From Enoplolaimus lenunculus (lineage: Eukaryota > Nematoda > Enoplea > Enoplida > Thoracostomopsidae): a stretch of 64,000 nucleotides of DNA. The position numbers and the translations under genes were made by a program. The notes beneath the pieces were generated by a model. That model had not been told where the DNA came from. It saw nothing but the letters and a program-made list of their open reading frames with translations, and did no database searches. This document shows, piece by piece, positions 1-11,800 of the stretch. The stretch covers positions 186,001-250,000 of the forward strand of contig JASANG010002520.1 of assembly GCA_030248215.1 (NCBI GenBank), given 5' to 3'. How positions within the stretch are numbered: position 1 is the first letter of the stretch; each line of letters starts with the position of its first letter.

Positions 1-30
1 CACATCCCACTCTGACGGGTACAGCGCCAG

Positions 31-300
31 CCAGCGGCGGATCTAGAAACTTCTGACGGGAGGCGGTTTGGCAAAAATTATGAAACAACTTTTACAGTGT
101 GATATATGTTGCATTAGCAGCGAAAAATTGTAAGGTTATGACCTTATCATTTTATCACAAAAAACTTATGACGACGGGTGTACTCCCCCTGTCGTCTGCC
201 GGTGGACCCGCTAATGGGTGCAGCCTCTTGCCCGTATACATCGATGGCCAGTCAACTTGGAAACAAACTACGAACATAAAACGTTTTATAAACTGAATTT
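31..300. mobile_element. hAT-like repeat fragment (CAGCGGCGGATC end)
   Basis: Begins CAGCGGCGGATC and shares with 62847-62950 the terminal box, a GGCGG-rich stretch and the words ACCTTATCATTTTATCAC. The shared order shows that both are copies of one dispersed element; CAG-GGCGGATCC ends are common in hAT elements. The far end was not found in either case. Confidence 0.45.
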
Positions 301-452
301 TAAAGCTGCGGTGACTCACGTCAAATTATGTCTTTTATTTAAAAATTAAAAAAATTTTGAACACAGAAGAAAAAAGGTTAATATTGTTGTTATTTTCTAT
401 GGTCAATCCGTATTTTATTTGTCCGTAACGATTTTGTGTGATAGAGGCAGAA

Positions 453-2148
453 GCCCCTGTATAGATCTGGGCCGGAACAGTAGTATAAGCATATTTATAA
501 GCCTAAGCCTGAGCTTAAGCTTAAGCGTAAAGATACGAGCCTATTCCTGAGCTTAAGCCTATTAAGCCTAAGCCTAAGCGTAAGGATGAGCCTATTCCTA
601 AGTCTAAGCCTAAAGCCTAACCCTAAACGTAAGGGTGAGCCTATTCCTAATCCTAAGCCTACGTCTAAGCCTAAGCATAAAGATGATCCTATTCCGAAGC
701 CTAAGCCTAAGCAAAAAGTTAGTCTAAAGCTTAAACTGACTCTTAGGAGTATCAACTTGAAACATCAGGTTTTCGAACTTTTAAATAGTCAGTAAACATC
801 GATTTGCCAGTAAAACGCTACGACTGCCAAAGGCGATCCAGCAGGAAACAAATATCCCATCTCCATGTAGAAGTAGGAAAGTTCCTTGAATCTGTAATTT
901 CATGGATCTTAAGCATCTTCTACTGATAAAAACACAACAGCGTAATCAGTGTTACAACTAAAATAAGATCCCTGCCGTTGAAAAGTCTTCAATTCGCCAC
1001 TGGACACTGAAAACGCAAGCCAAATGTTAAGTTTCAACCATCAAGTTTAAACTTTCCCTTTAGGGAGATAATGGGTCATCCACGTTATAATGCGCTCGCT
1101 AAGTTAAAAATTTGTCCAACCACCCGGTAGGGATCTGTGTACAAATTGAATGTGCACCTGGCGTGTAGGTACAACTTTATGCTGTACGTAGACACTATTA
1201 ATTGACCCGACACTGTCCGAAGGGAGTCGGGACAAAAGGTAAAAAATTAAGCATAATCAATAAGTGTATATGTGTGTTTGTGTTGTTGTTATGTATGTTT
1301 GCGATGCTATATGAACACAGTGCAATATGTCTTTACGTCCTCGTTACGGCTACGGGACATTATAGTGGTCTCGCAATAGTGTGTTAAAGCGACGTCGGGT
1401 CTTACAAAGACCCAGACATTTTTTTGCAGTAGCGCGTGCGGTACAACTTGGATGTTCCATAATCACTGTTGGACAACATACCCATTCAGTTACGGAAGGC
1501 CCCCGATCCGAATCCGATCCGATAGTGCGGAATGCGTCTGTTGTTTTGGTTTTGTCGTCTTGTTTATGCAGAGGCTTAAATTTGTCTCGGCAAGGTATCG
1601 AATATATAAATTGGATTAATTTGCATATTTCGACACCTCGGACCGGTAGCCATCCACTGATTCGTTATGGTACTTTGGATCTCTTGAAAATGTTGTGTTT
1701 CTCAAATTTAAAAAGTTATTTAGTCTTTGTTATCTTTGGTTTTCTTAAGGCTAAATAGGTTTTCGAGGTTCGAGCGTTACGATTTGGGTTAATTCGATCC
1801 GGACACATATCTTTTGGTATGCGTGTCCGTTGGGTAATCCTCCGAGTTCCGTCTGGTATTGTTACTTGCGTGTCTACTCGTGTGTTACACGTTTTGTGTC
1901 AATAAATGCTCTTATTCGCGAGCTTGAAGTTTACGAGTCCTCCAATATGAGATTCCCAACCCCAGCCGTCCGTCTTGACTTAAATAAGTTCGCCCGAGCC
2001 GCTGGTCGTATTTTAATTACAGGTTACCATCTCCTTAAAAATAACGGCTCATGCATCTTAGGTTAAGGCTTAAGCCTAGGCTTAGGCTTAGGCTTAGGCT
2101 TAGGAATATGCTTATACTACTGTTCCGGCCCAGTTCTATACAAGGGCC
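453..2148. mobile_element. Composite TTAGGC-type hAT MITE with about 1.3 kb of extra sequence
   Basis: The two ends are near-perfect inverted copies (CTGGGCCGGAACAGTAG at the left, its complement at the right) and share a variant base not seen in other copies, so they belong to one element. Degenerate CCTAAG hexamers fill 485-720 and 2065-2105. The middle (about 760-2060) is not recognised; it has a TATATAAA-like box near 1600 and AATAAA near 1899, which would suit an LTR-type insertion, but I cannot define its ends. No recognisable protein is encoded. Confidence 0.5.
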
Positions 2149-2589
2149 AAAATGGCCAAAATAACAATTACCATGATTATGCCTAAAAATACAAAATTGT
2201 CTTTGTTGATGTTTATTTAAAATTCTTACAAACGAAACAGCGATAATTATGAGGTTTTAAAGATTTTGTCACACGCCCAATCTGCAAATAGTAGTAGTAT
2301 TTAGGAAAAGTTCTTATTGATAGTAAAAAATCGAACTGAAATTACCGGTTAGTAACGGTGTCAAAAATAAAACGCTATTTTAAACGCTTTATCGCAATAT
2401 CTTTTATAAAACTTCTTTGTAACCCAAGAAATAATCAAATGAACCGCCGTAGTAAAATGTTATTCATTTAACAAATTACAATTCGAAGGAATTCCTTATA
2501 AATAAATGTATCAAATAGAAAACATGTGCTTTTTATACTAAAAATCGAAATTTCACGAGTTTTTTCGCAATTTAAAAAGGTGCATACTT

Positions 2590-3003
2590 AAGAGAAGCGT
2601 GCAACAAAACGGGACTACAGAAATTGAGTCAAACTCGGTTCCGCCAGAGTCGAATTCGACTCACCGAGTCGCACGTTTGACTCAGACGGAGTGACAACTT
2701 TGACTCAGTTTGTGTAATCCGGGAAAACCTATTTCGAAGAGAGGCAATTTGACTCACTATTTTTAGAAGTGTAATACAATGCAATGCATTTCAACACTGA
2801 AAAAATGGTGAGTCAAATGCACTCCCTCCAGAATAAGCTCTACGGGACTACACAAACTGAGTCCAATTCGATTCCGCCAGAGGCAAACGTGCAACATAGA
2901 GAGTTGAATCTGACTCTGGCGGAGTCGAATTTGACTAAGTTTGTGTAGTCCCGTAGAGCCTATTTCGGCGAGAGTCAATTTGATTCACCATTTTTAGCAG
3001 TGC
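2590..3003. mobile_element. Two adjacent copies of the GTGAGTCAAA TIR element
   Basis: Palindromic element with ends CACTGCAAAAAATGGTGAGT and an interior of GAGTC/GACTC words. A left-truncated copy fills about 2590-2775 and a complete one about 2791-3003. Other copies are at 4126-4344, 5041-5152 and 60913-61137. Confidence 0.6.
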
Positions 3004-3779
3004 ATGCGTTGACCAGATGACAAATCAAATCTCTACGGTTTTACTAATATAAATCTGTGCCTAAGCCGAAGTTTAAACTCATATTCTTTGTCATTAACAA
3101 CAATTTCAGCTCAAGATTAATAACATCTGATATTAAACAAATTATAACACAATAAAACTTCTATAGAAATATATACCATATGCCGCAATCCCACCATTCC
3201 ACGTGGTTATAATTTTTGTACTGAATCGTTTAAACACGTGATCGAATTTGAAAAAAAGGAAACACAATTCATTTCCAATTTCTTTATCAAAAATTGGTGC
3301 TATCGAGTTACTCAGGCGGATAATTCACCCTAATTTCTTTACGCAATCCTATATTTTACAGCGCAGTCGAATTTTTTAAGACAAAACGTCAGAATATAGA
3401 ATTTGTTACATGAACACATCGCGTATAAATGCGTATAGGTGGTGTATTTTACCTAACAATATTTCATATTGACAATTGAAGAAACGTTCCGTCCGTGGGT
3501 GTTCAGTGTATGACCGGATACCAGTTCGCGTTATACCGGTAAATACATCAGCTTGTGTCCGTTTCTGGTTATACTGCACGATCAATGCTGTAGCGACCCC
3601 AATAAGAGGGTGGTGACCATTTTTGTCCCAATCAGTAGTGCCTCGGCTCTGTATCCTTAAAGTCGGTTAATGGATAGAGTTCACAATGGCTAATTATAGT
3701 CCGTTAAAGAAACCATAGCAGAAAAATAACCTACTCTGATTGATTGTGTTAATAGACACTCACACAACCAGCATAAACT

Positions 3780-3934
3780 GGCCTTTGTAAAGAACAGGGC
3801 CGGAACAGAGAGTATAAGCATATTCTTAAGCCTAAGCCTAACCTAAGCCTAAGCAAAAAAATTAGTCTAAAGCTTAAACCGTCTCTATTATAGCCCCTCC
3901 GGGTAACGATCCGGCCCTGTTCTATACATGGGCC
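3780..3934. mobile_element. TTAGGC-type hAT MITE, complete, exact 8-bp target duplication
   Basis: Inverted ends GGCC..TGTA.AGAACAGGGCCGG; the host octamer CATAAACT is present at 3772-3779 and again at 3935-3942. An 8-bp duplication is the hallmark of hAT transposition. The interior carries CCTAAG hexamers. This is a short non-autonomous copy of 155 bp. Confidence 0.8.
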
Positions 3935-4125
3935 CATAAACTTATGTAGAAAATCATTAACAGACAAGGCGGTCAACACAAATGTTTCGGAGCAAGCAAA
4001 GTTCTGCCTAAGCGAAAAAATATAAAAACTCGGTTACTGAATGCTAAAAGTTAATAGCATTTCGTAGCCGAGAAGATTTCTCTGGAAACATTTGCATTCC
4101 TACATGATTATATTTCAAACACACT

Positions 4126-4344
4126 GTAAAAAATGGTGAGAGAAGATTGTCTCTGGAAATTACAAACAAACAAAAAAAAGAAAAACAGTTTCTACTACAC
4201 AAGCTGAGTCAAAATTGACTACGCAGAGTAAATTCACTTAATAGTCCTGGTAAATCTTGGCGGGGTCGAATTTTGACTCAGATTGTGAGTCCTGAAAAGC
4301 CTATTTCGGGGAGAGTCAATATGACTCACCATTTTTTGCAGTGC
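4126..4344. mobile_element. GTGAGTCAAA TIR element, complete copy
   Basis: Starts ACACTGTAAAAAATGGTGAG and ends with the inverse CTCACCATTTTTTGCAGTG; the interior has GAGTCAAA words. Short, non-coding, hairpin-forming. Confidence 0.6.
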
Positions 4345-4852
4345 AAACAGATAACCAATCTTGAAGGTTTGAGGGGGTTAAGATCACTCACAATACACGG
4401 GGTTGGAGTCATGTAGTTTAGCTCTATTGTCAACTATAAGTATGGGTGGGGGTCATAATTGTAGTCAAGATTTTAAAGTTTAAACTGCAGCGACTATGTT
4501 CAAAAAGCTGATAAAAGAACTAAACTGTTTCAACCAAAACAACACGAAAATATCGAAACTTTATTTTCAGATACGATTTGCTGTGGAACAAACATGTAGT
4601 GTTCGAAAACGGAATCGGATATTGTAGTATAATTCTTTCAAAAACGTTTTATTGTTCTGCTATTACAATTGAGACGTGCAAATATTCACCGGTATTTCAA
4701 TATTTTTGAAGAAAAAACGGCGGATGCATAGAAAATTTAAAATTTTAGATGAATTTTGTAATTTTTGTTTTATTTCAATTGCAGCATATCTGTAACCAAA
4801 AATTGCGAGATATATACGTGATTATTATAACTACTAGTTTTGAAACTAAAAA

Positions 4853-5200
4853 TAACAGAATTTCCGTTATTTCTATATCGGGAACGGACACCGATTTTAC
4901 CGGAAACGGATATCCAGTTACACCCTGTATGGCTGTGTTCGAGACGCTTTTTTCAGTTGTACAATAGCCTTTTTCAAAATGATTTCTAACCGACATGAGC
5001 ATATAAATAAATAATAGATTTTCCGATATTCCTTATATATACACTGCAAAAAATGATGAGTCAGACTAGACGCTCTCTGAAATAAGTTCTACTGGACTTA
5101 ACAATCTGAGTCAAATTCAACTCCGCCAGTCAAATTTTTTGCAGTGTAATACAAGCAGACACAGATTTTACCATAAAGGTATATCTGGTTATCCTGGCTA
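4853..5200. mobile_element. Fragments of two MITE families
   Basis: 4853-4928 is a right end of the CCGG-type hAT family (ending CAGTTACACCCTG). 5041-5152 is an internally deleted GTGAGTCAAA element, with ends ACACTGCAAAAAATGATGAG and TTTTTTGCAGTG still present. Confidence 0.5.
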
Positions 5201-5589
5201 AATGCTGCATTGTTTAAATCTTGACATCTCATTTTCACAGTAGGAATTGTATGTTTGCATTGCGTAAACTTGGGCTACGAAGCACCACCCAGGGTACAAT
5301 CAGAGCTCTACCTCCGGCTCAGGCAAAAATAGACCTCCGGGGTTCGGTAATTATTTTTTCCGGGGGATCAGGCAATTTCGGTAACGTAATTAGTGGTATT
5401 GTTATAAAGGTCCCTTTATCGAGCATGTTTGCAACGTTCGAGCTATTTTGAGAAGAAAATTTACTGGTAACTGGCACAAACATAAATAAAGCAAGGTATA
5501 AGAATTACCAAATAGGAAAAGCACAATAACGTTTTTGTTGTGCACAATCACAAAACCAACTCAAAATTTGTGTTTCATACTTGAAAAAA

Positions 5590-6712
5590 TCACAGCAAAC
5601 ATCGAAATCCTAACGGGTTTATGTCTTGTATAACTATATGACTGAAGATAACCAAAAATGTCTCTAACGGCATTGTAGAACGTATTCTACAAAGGCATCT
5701 AAAATATTTTTCTTCGTAAAAATTTATGGCCGGTATAAAACGGTCTGATCGTGTTTCAATTCGCGATTGCCAGATTGCATACTGCATATTTTGAACTATG
5801 AAATTGATGGGTTTGATCATTTTTACGCGGGAGACGCTTACCCAGAATTAAATCACTTAAACTAATGTGATTGATTCTTGCAATTGTTTCCAACAAAGGC
5901 GACATGTCGTGATATAAGTCGTAAGCTCGTGAGCAATATATAAACACGTGAATGTTATCTTCAAGTATCTCTATTCCTGCCTTTCGGCATCAGGCGCAAC
6001 ACTCTGGTTCCTCAGCGAAGCGGGCTAATCGATGATTTGTAAAAAACCTTGATGTCTTAAAATGTAAAATGACAGTTTCTAACAGAACCTTCTACAAAAC
6101 TAGCTTTCGCAAAAATCCAAGACATCGTAATATATTCTTCTGAAACCCCTAAACTCAGGGACCAACTGTTAGTTTTGGGTCGTAGTTCCTTTGAAAAGGT
6201 TTCTGTAACCCATAAAATATAAATTTCTTTTGTCATTATTTTTCCCAGATCAAACAATTTCCCAAAAATTAACGCAGCCGCGCCATGTCTTTGAAAATCT
6301 GATTTTATTACCGCAGTTCTAATTTCCTTATAAAATTGTGGAGTTTTGCAGCGTGCAAGCTGGCGAATGGTTAAGGATTGAACATTTTTGTAATGATGGT
6401 CGAAACTTCTTCTGCAGCTTAGGGCCTCCTTATGCGTAATTACATGTATGTAAAAAATTAAACGATTAACAAGGCAACGTATACTTACGTTTGGAAAACC
6501 AATCCCACCTCTCATTGGGGGTAAAAATAATATTTCTCTTATTCTGCGGGCCTGAGAAGGGAACCAAACAAAGGCCGTGACATTTCGATAAGCTTGTGCT
6601 ACAAGACTAGCAGGCGGAGTAATTAGCCTTGTAATATAATTGAGCATGCACAAATAATACAAAGAAAGAAAATGAATTCTACCTAAAAACGAAATACCAT
6701 AAGGGGAATCAT
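5590..6712 (-). pseudogene. LINE ORF2 fragment: 3' part of reverse transcriptase protein with CCHC tail
   Basis: Minus-strand reading of about 370 codons with frame breaks. From about 6710 down: FLGRIHFLSLYYLCML, then FVWFPSQARRIREILF, LPPMRGGIGFPNVSIRCL and LSCRRSF, typical of the region after the RT domain of L1/CR1-like non-LTR elements. Near 6000-5940 a C..C..(E)DNIHVFIYC motif fits the C-terminal zinc knuckle of such ORF2 proteins. At least one frame change or stop separates the two parts. No RT catalytic motif, endonuclease or 5' end is present, so it is a 5'-truncated dead copy. Confidence 0.75.
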
Positions 6713-8039
6713 TCTAGAAATAGCCTGCAATTTTTCCTCACATTGAAGACCTTGATTGCTGAGTTTGTAATACAGACATTTTAAAGCCATTTTTTGACAT
6801 TTTGCAGATTTTTGCTAAAATTAGCAAATTCAATTATTGATACTACTAACTACCCCGAACTTCACCTGTAGCTCCGGCAGAATTTGTTGACAAGTGGCTC
6901 CGGTTCCAGTATTTGTCGCCCCCGGTAGGACCTTGCAACCTCCTATACGCTCGTTTCAACCAACACAGAACTAAACTTTAATTATCTATCTCTGAGAACT
7001 CATTTTTAAGTTGGTGAATAACATAGTAAAACTATATAAAATTGTGCGAAACTGAATAAGCAAAAATATAAATGATTTTATCACATTCAAACTTTTACAC
7101 CGAAAACAACATGCACAAAATACTTCCAAAACGCGAATTATAACCGCAGATAACGATAAAGATAGAATAGGTTAAACCAAAATTTAAAACAATTTCAGCC
7201 CAAAATTAAATATTTCAATGACTACAATTTTTTATTCTTCGTTGAAACGAACCTCTCGTAGCATTTAAGCAAAACAACGAACTTTCATTCTTAAGCCATT
7301 TAAACTCGCAGGTGTGTGTTTCTGGTCAAACAATGCAAAGCTCAAAACAAGTTTAAATTGCATTATTTTTAACTGCAAAAACATCATCAAGCTGGCGACG
7401 GGGATCATGTTAAAACTGAGTCCGCCTGGTCATGTTGTGTCCCTATTACAATAGCGGATATAATCTTGTACGCACATTATCCCGCTATCCAATTCAATAA
7501 TAATTTCTAATTGTTTGCTATCTTATTAATGCGATTGAAACCATTTATACCACAGTATCGTGATATTCAACATATTGTTTATCAATATTTATTATGGAAA
7601 TGTCTGCAACATTGCTATACAATCATGATACTAAAATTTGAAATTATTTGCAATTATAGAACTGTCTTTCCAAGATAAATTTTATTAGAAACGCAACCGT
7701 AGTGTTAAAAATCATTTACTACTATATTTTGTGTTTTCTTAGAACTTTATATTAGTGCGCACATGTTACATTGTCCCGTATCGTATCATGTGACCTTTGC
7801 CAAAAATTTTGAAGTATTCCCTCCACATATGTGCAATGGTATCACGTGATATATGGTTGCTTGCATGCAATGACTGTTTGAGAGCAGTTGTTTGTAAGCC
7901 AATGCCATATGACGTTCTATTTTTATTGAAATACGCGCTATTTATATCGCAGGTTTCCGCGTTGACATAGAATCAACATGGGACAAGACATTTTCCTGGC
8001 TGTCTCAGGTATAACGTGAACACGGCATGATTCAAATGA
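6713..8039. other. No gene recognised
   Basis: AT-rich DNA without supported exon or clear repeat ends. A GGCTCCGG-type trace near 6895 may be a decayed CCGG-family piece. Confidence 0.4.
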
Positions 8040-8159
8040 TTAAGTAAACTTGAAGCATATTATAACTGCTATACAGTAAATACAGTTACCGTAAAAAAAA
8101 CTAATATTCATAAAATATAATCCATACTTACACAAAATACGGCAACATAGTAAATTTAC

Positions 8160-8360
8160 GGTGTAACCGAATATCAATTTTATTTCCTTTTTCGGCAAAA
8201 TGTCCATTTTTATTTCCGCATCACATTTTGTCAGAACGTAAACTTGAAATTCACTGTCGGCTAAATTTCGCAGTATTGTGGATGCGCAAATGTTTGAATA
8301 TCCTGTTATCTTCTCATTGAAAACTAATTTCATTTGCCATGTACAGAAATTTGTACACAC
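8160..8360 (-). other. Unrecognised exon-like ORF downstream of TEP1
   Basis: A minus-strand open reading ends at a good donor (ACC|GTAAATTT) near 8160 and is preceded by weak acceptor choices. The residues (ADSEFQVYVLTKCDAEIKMD) have no family that I recognise. It may be chance or an exon of a gene lying further left. Confidence 0.15.
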
Positions 8361-8649
8361 TCGATCTCAGATTACTGTACATTTTGAAGTTTAGTAAATA
8401 ATTTACAAATGACACCTTACATAATTTTCCTGATCGATTCCTGTCGTTCCGCACCTTTCAAAACTATACAGCACATAGTTATACATTATACAAAACACAA
8501 CATAATAAAACATTAAGCCTTATTCACACGTACCGTTTCAGTCTCAAAAACCATTCAATTCACTTGCAGTTGCAATTTATGCACTAAAAACCAGCTAGAA
8601 ATCTATATCGCAAGTTGTGAAGTTAACTAACCTGCAACTGACCCGCATT

Positions 8650-8677
8650 TTTATTGCATCCGGTTTTTTTGTTTATT
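8650..8677 (-). promoter_or_regulatory. Two poly(A) signals for TEP1
   Basis: On the minus strand AATAAA occurs at 8677-8672 and again at 8655-8650, about 190-215 bases beyond the stop codon. Either would give a short 3' UTR. No closer hexamer is seen. Confidence 0.5.
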
Positions 8678-8867
8678 TGCAATACTGAGTGTCGAACATA
8701 GCAAAAATGCATCAAAAAATTTAAATCCATTTATAAAATAGTCACCGCAATCGCGATTATTGTGTACTTATTTCTGTTAGTGCTTGTATTTCCAATAAAC
8801 ACACCTTAAGTCGATGCATGGTAACAACAACAATACTGACTGTAAATTAAATCACAAAAACTGTAAA

Positions 8868-11800
8868 TTACTTTCTGATAAACATCAAAGCATAAACGTT
8901 TCCGACTGCATCACCTGCCCAAAACATTGTCTTTTGAAATACAGTGAAACAAGTTAACGCGGACGGCGCCTCCCAGCATCCAATCTAAAAAAATAAACAA
9001 AATACAACATTAGATTTTTTAATTAATTATACGGCTCCGGCCGGATACCAAATTATCCGGCTCCGGTATTTTGGGGTATCCGGTCGCACGCTGAAGGTTA
9101 TGTACCTGATTAGTGATTAAAGTATAGAACGACACCATTTTTTAAACCAAGTGACAGCTTCACTGTACATTTAGTGTATTAGTTGGCATCATCTATAATT
9201 CTGCAGTCTGTATTTTGCTGCCAACAGTGTGGCGATAGGGTTGGAAGCAAACAGTCATTTTCTACACACATATTGTTAATGGACGCATAGATTTTGAAAT
9301 ACGGAATGAGAATAGTACATTTTCTACCGTTCGTAACCGTGATTACAACTGCGGTTTACAAACGCGACTGCAACCGCTTCTGCAGACACGACTGATCGCA
9401 AGCAAATAGTTAACCGCCATTGTAAAACTGCGACCGCAAACAAAACCGCGATTACTACGCATTAATTTTGTCTACGACTAAAACTTTTTAGGGATGGGAT
9501 GGATGTATGGATAGATGAAGATCACAGGTGAAACTGTTAAACATCCTCGCTTCAGAATATAAAAGACACTGAATCATTTTAGGTTCAAAGTCTAAGCCAT
9601 AATCATTTTACAAAACTCCAAAGGGTCTTGACCAGTAGGCATAAAACCACCCCTGGCTACGCTATTTGCCGTGCTTAAGACCCTTTTGATTTTTGTGTCC
9701 TTTTTCCATCCCTCGAAAAGTTAGTTGCTGTACGCATAATAGTGATTTTTGCATCACAAACCGAGCCAAATACTTACCAATCTTATATTCGCCAATAAGT
9801 CAACGTTCGTGCTACCACTGCGTTGGTTTTTCCAATTGTCAGGAAAATCCAGCCGCCATACTTTCAACAAACGATCTTGCGCTGTTGAAACGAATTCAAT
9901 ATATTTCGGTGTCGCATCAATCAAAACCAAATTTGATATCGTCAGTTCGTGTGCCTGAAATTGCAAATTTGAAGCATGCTTTATGATCCTAGAATCATCC
10001 GCAATGAAAAATTAGATCTTATCCATATAGGTTTTCTAACATAACTCAAATATACTATTCGTAGCAATTTTGAAAAAACATTATTTAGATCAATACTTTT
10101 AAATAAAAACTTAGAATGGGAGTGCTCAAGCCCCATAGTCTGGCTACAATCTGGTGTTACCATAGGCTTCTGGAAGTGGGAGGGGCCAGGCGCCCACTAC
10201 CAGGCGGAGGATGTGGCATGATGCGAAATTTCGGGAAGAGATAAATAAACAGTCATGCTTTAGCCTTTTAGGCCTTGCTAGTAACGCAGGTCAACTGGAA
10301 GAAGGGGTCAGAATAAGGTTGGACAGCTCGAATGCGGGCGGATGCCCCTACGGAAACCCGAGACGATTGCAGTCCTAATTAAGGTATCTAATTGCACTAA
10401 TTTTTATGTATTCAAAATATATGTATAAAATCAATTACTTTCGTCAATTCTGATGATGCTGACTGATATTCAACTATTTGAAATCAAATAAACCACCACG
10501 ACTTCTTGTTAAAAATATTTGCGCTGAAGATTTAATTTAAATGCGCGAATGCATTACATCAAATGTGACTTACCCTGAACTTTGTTACAATCATTTTGTC
10601 GTACCAAACCATATAAATATTGCCAAACCGATCACCAAACAACCGATCTTGTGACATATCGCTTCGTGTCGTCATTGGACAATAACACTTTACATTTTTC
10701 AAATCAACTTTATTCATTATCTATAATGATCAAATAACAAAAACAGCATAAAAATGAAAAATAGACAATTACTTTTACGTAATGCTAGTCAAAGTGGTTA
10801 CAAGATTTTGCCATACCAGCGTCCCAAAGTACAGTATGGACCAGCATCTGAAACTACAGCGTGGCAGCATTGGCACATCAAAGGTACTTTCATTAACGAT
10901 ACCTAGGTATCAGTTTTCAAAACAAATGTTTATTTAACAATACGTATGTATGTTCGGAGTTCCAGCTTTAATAATCTAGGCCATACTTTTAAGATTAAAT
11001 ATATTCAGTGCGTATAAGAAAATTTTGAAACGCAGAAACACAAATAATGAAAAACTGGCTCGACCAATAAATTACGAAACCAGTAAAACATCAAATATAC
11101 CACGAATACTTTTCACCTTAAATAAACCGCAAAAACAGTTCACGTCTGTGTACGTGAATAGAAAATGCAGTTTCAGAACAATACAGTTTTACATAAACTA
11201 ATAATATACAATCAGACTGAAATTAAGTGCAGTCGCGGTCCAAACAACCGCTCTGATTGCGATTGATAGTTTCTTAGACAAATTCGTTCATAAACACGAG
11301 TTTAACCGCTCGCGGTTCTAGCGACCATAACCAGGTTCCGCAACTGTGACTGCTAGGATCAAATTCTTCAATCCTTTGCAAACGCACGCAGCTACAAACG
11401 CGACTGTAAATCGCGTATCTCGCCACAACTGGCCACGAGCAAAGAAATCAACTGACACTTAAACTCTGTCCGCGACTGTATATACCAGCACCACTTACCA
11501 TAAATATTTGTTGCTGACCATAATCGCATACACACAGCAAATACTTGTAATCAGGATTCGGTAAACTGAAAAAGACCAACAAAAACTCCAATCAAAACAT
11601 TTTAACGAAGTATAACATATTCAGAAACAATCGTGCGACAAAACTTGGCAAAATATACTTCACACGAAAAACCACAATGTAAAAGCTTACGCTTGTTTTC
11701 AAATCTATCTTAAACTGGCATTAAATGGGATACGCGTTTAAAATTATAATATGTAAACACAAGCTTCGAGATTGCAGCTAAAACGTTCAAAAAATAACAT

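Noticed and set aside
485-760. Basic Lys-Pro repeat protein at 586-795, or its Leu-rich minus-strand counterpart
   Set aside because: They are translations of the CCTAAG hexamers inside a MITE; the same false proteins appear at every copy.
3780-3934. True interstitial telomere array
   Set aside because: Hexamers always lie between the same inverted ends with 8-bp duplications, so they arrived by transposition, not by telomere healing or fusion.
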